A stretch of DNA of 7,480 nt. It comes from an uncultured Lachnospiraceae bacterium (GTDB taxonomy: Bacteria > Bacillota_A > Clostridia > Lachnospirales > Lachnospiraceae). A program made the position numbers and the translations under genes. A model generated the notes under the pieces. The model searched no databases. It saw nothing but the letters and a program-made list of their open reading frames with translations, and was not told where the DNA came from. Where the stretch lies: the NCBI GenBank assembly GCA_910587905.1, contig CAJUOF010000134.1, positions 1-7,480 on the forward strand, given 5' to 3'. Positions 5,842-7,480 of this stretch are shown piece after piece (positions within the stretch are counted from its first letter, which is position 1; each line of letters starts with the position of its first letter).

Positions 5842-6819
5842 ATGAGCGGTCAAACAAAGAAATACGATGTGATCTGTATCGGCCAGGTGGTGCAGGACAT
5901 CATGGTGACGGACATTCCGGAGAATGCGCTGACGAGGGATTCCGATACGATCATGGCGGGGCAGGTGCTCCTCACTTCCGGCGGGGACGCGGTCAACGAG
6001 GCCTGCATGCTGGCCAAGTTCGGGAACCATTCGGCGCTTCTCACCAGACTGGATAACCGGAACGTGGGGGACATGATCTACGGGGACCTGACCCGTGGGG
6101 GCGTGGACACGTCGCTCTTAATCCGGCCGGACGACTGCAAGACTTTTTCCACGGTGGTGGTGGTGAAGGAGAACGGGGACCATTCCTTCCTGATCGGCCC
6201 GGGGGAAAATTTCATGCTGAAAATGTCGGACATCGACCTGTCGGTCTTCGAGGAGACCAGGGCCGTGACGGCGGGAAGCATCTATGCCCTGGGGGAGCTG
6301 GACACGGGCGGTCTGGCCGTGATCTTTAAAAAGGCCCAGGAAGCGGGGGCCATCACCGTGGCCGACATGAATTTTGACACTTTGGGGCTGGGCCCCCACG
6401 CCATCGACAGCGTGTATCCCTATACGGATTACCTGATGCCCAGCTACGAGGAGGCCGTCTATGTGACCGGGGAGAAGGATCCGGACAAAATTGCGGATGT
6501 TTTTCTGGCGGCGGGGGTGAAGAACGTGGTGTTAAAGATCGGGGCGGAGGGCTGTTTTTTCAAGAATGCCGAAAAGCGGTTCTTCACGGATCCCTATGAG
6601 ATCGATCCCGTGGACACCACCGGCTGCGGGGACAATTTCGTGGCGGCGTTCCTTCACGGCCTTTTGAAGGGCATGGAGCCGGAGGAGTGCGCGGAGTTTG
6701 CCTGCGGCGCGGGGGCCCTCAACTCCCAGGGGATCGGCGCCCACCTCCACATCCGGTCGGAGGGGCAGATCCGGGAGTTCATGGCGTCGGCGAAGAAGAG
6801 GGAGCTTGGCAGGAAGTAG
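5842..6819 (+). CDS. PfkB/ribokinase-family sugar kinase, YdjH-like
   Basis: ATP-dependent sugar or sugar-phosphate kinase of the ribokinase fold, 325 residues, the usual size. The N-terminal strand YDVICIGQVVQDIM leads into SGGDAVNEA (46-54), the substrate-side glycine motif; this GGDAxNEA variant resembles E. coli YdjH as I remember it, where many family members have GGxxxN. KIGAEG (232-237) is the typical strand before the ATP site, and DTTGCGDNFVAAFLHG (258-273) is the PfkB signature 2 with catalytic Asp264; Cys replaces the usual Ala in GAGD. In a ketose pathway with class II aldolases it would add the second phosphate, or phosphorylate C1 or C6 of the ketose. I chose 5842 because of the ribosome site and because a start at 5782 would add about 20 residues unlike the family N-terminus; 5839 is possible. 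It lies 164 bases after the second aldolase, so it may have its own control. Confidence 0.9.
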   Translation: MSGQTKKYDVICIGQVVQDIMVTDIPENALTRDSDTIMAGQVLLTSGGDAVNEACMLAKFGNHSALLTRLDNRNVGDMIYGDLTRGGVDTSLLIRPDDCKTFSTVVVVKENGDHSFLIGPGENFMLKMSDIDLSVFEETRAVTAGSIYALGELDTGGLAVIFKKAQEAGAITVADMNFDTLGLGPHAIDSVYPYTDYLMPSYEEAVYVTGEKDPDKIADVFLAAGVKNVVLKIGAEGCFFKNAEKRFFTDPYEIDPVDTTGCGDNFVAAFLHGLLKGMEPEECAEFACGAGALNSQGIGAHLHIRSEGQIREFMASAKKRELGRK

Positions 6820-6845
6820 GACATTTGCTCCGGGTTTATCATTCG

Positions 6846-7480
6846 TTACCGCGGGGCGGACACGAAGCGGATCGTGGATTCCCTGGCAATGACGCGGGAC
6901 TCTAATTCATACATATAGGGCTCTGTGCCATTGTTGATCTGGTCCAGCAGGACTTCCACGGATTTTTTTCCGATCACGTCCAAAGGCTGGGCCAGGGCGG
7001 TGAGCTTGGGGCTGATCTCCTTGGCCAGCAGGGAATTATCGAAGCCGGCAATGGCAATGTCCTGTGGAACTGCGTATCCCAGTTCCCGGAAAGCGGCGAT
7101 GGCTTCACAGGCGGTGATGTCGTCATTGGCCAGATAAGCTTCGCAATGAAGCCCGGAATCGGCCGCGTATTGTTTCACCAGTTTATAGACCAGGCTGGCG
7201 TTCATGTTTTCCGGAGCCGGACATTCGATGATGTCGGTCAGATCGATCCGGCTGGCGGACAGATACTGTTTGAACCCTGCGTATTTTATGGCGGAGGTTG
7301 ATTCTCTGGTGGGGCCGATATATCCTATTTTCTGAAAACCCATGTTCAGAAAGTGCCTGGCTATCTGTTCGCCGCCGTTGTAATGGGAGATGTACACGCT
7401 GCTGAACCCTTCCATCTTCTTGGTGATCATCACGGCCGGAACCTGCAGGCGCTGATAGGCGGGCAGGCTCTGCTCCGCAG
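6846..7480 (-). CDS. LacI/GalR-family transcriptional regulator, C-terminal part (N-terminus beyond window edge)
   Basis: The last 210 residues of a LacI-type repressor; the frame stays open to the right edge, so the helix-turn-helix and roughly the first 120 residues are missing. What is present is the periplasmic-binding-protein-like effector and dimerisation domain. Visible are YISHYNGGEQIARHFLNMG followed by FQKIGYIGP (the conserved entry of the second half), AYLANDDITACEAIAAFRELG, then VPQDIAIAGFDNS with the family GFDN/D turn. Near the end come LTALAQPLDVIGKKSVEVLL and SRVIARESTIRF, matching the usual tail in which an Arg is followed by xST. The stop codon is at 6846-6848. It converges on the PfkB gene with 26 bases between them. 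By family and position it is the likely regulator of this locus, with a sugar or sugar phosphate as effector, but that is inference. Confidence 0.93.
   Translation of the reverse strand, partial: AEQSLPAYQRLQVPAVMITKKMEGFSSVYISHYNGGEQIARHFLNMGFQKIGYIGPTRESTSAIKYAGFKQYLSASRIDLTDIIECPAPENMNASLVYKLVKQYAADSGLHCEAYLANDDITACEAIAAFRELGYAVPQDIAIAGFDNSLLAKEISPKLTALAQPLDVIGKKSVEVLLDQINNGTEPYMYELESRVIARESTIRFVSAPR

Overview
The window looks like chromosomal DNA of a Gram-positive Firmicute, most likely a clostridial gut-type bacterium (Lachnospiraceae-like). This rests on strong AGGAGG-type ribosome binding sites, tight same-strand packing, the families present and a moderately high GC content; it is an inference, not a proven taxonomic call. 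It holds one carbohydrate import and catabolism locus. I see no mobile element, RNA gene or CRISPR array.

Layout. Positions 1-2218 carry the end of an RbsA/MglA-type double-ATPase gene (its start lies off the left edge) and, with a few-base junction, its RbsC-type membrane permease. After a 110-base gap with an AT-rich imperfect palindrome comes a class II (zinc) ketose-bisphosphate-type aldolase (2329-3210). A strong intrinsic terminator (3234-3289) follows. Only 22 bases after its U tract begins an FGGY-family sugar kinase (3312-4802), then a second, more canonical class II aldolase (4835-5677). A 164-base spacer carries a 38-base near-perfect inverted repeat (5706-5743) and leads to a PfkB/ribokinase-family kinase (5842-6819). 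On the opposite strand, convergent and 26 bases away, is the C-terminal part of a LacI/GalR-type repressor (6846-7480), whose DNA-binding domain lies off the right edge.

How the parts fit. The importer brings in a monosaccharide or sugar derivative; its periplasmic/lipoprotein binding protein is not in the window and is probably encoded upstream. Two kinases of unrelated families could phosphorylate the two ends of a ketose, and class II aldolases would cleave the phosphorylated ketose into triose-phosphate-level products for glycolysis. The LacI-type protein is the obvious candidate regulator. The substrate cannot be read from the sequence. Having two diverged aldolases and two kinases, with no isomerase or dehydrogenase visible, suggests either an unusual ketose or two linked branches. 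The two most interesting non-coding signals are the terminator in the middle of the gene series and the long inverted repeat before the PfkB gene; both suggest that the downstream genes are expressed at a different level, or under different control, from the transporter and first aldolase.
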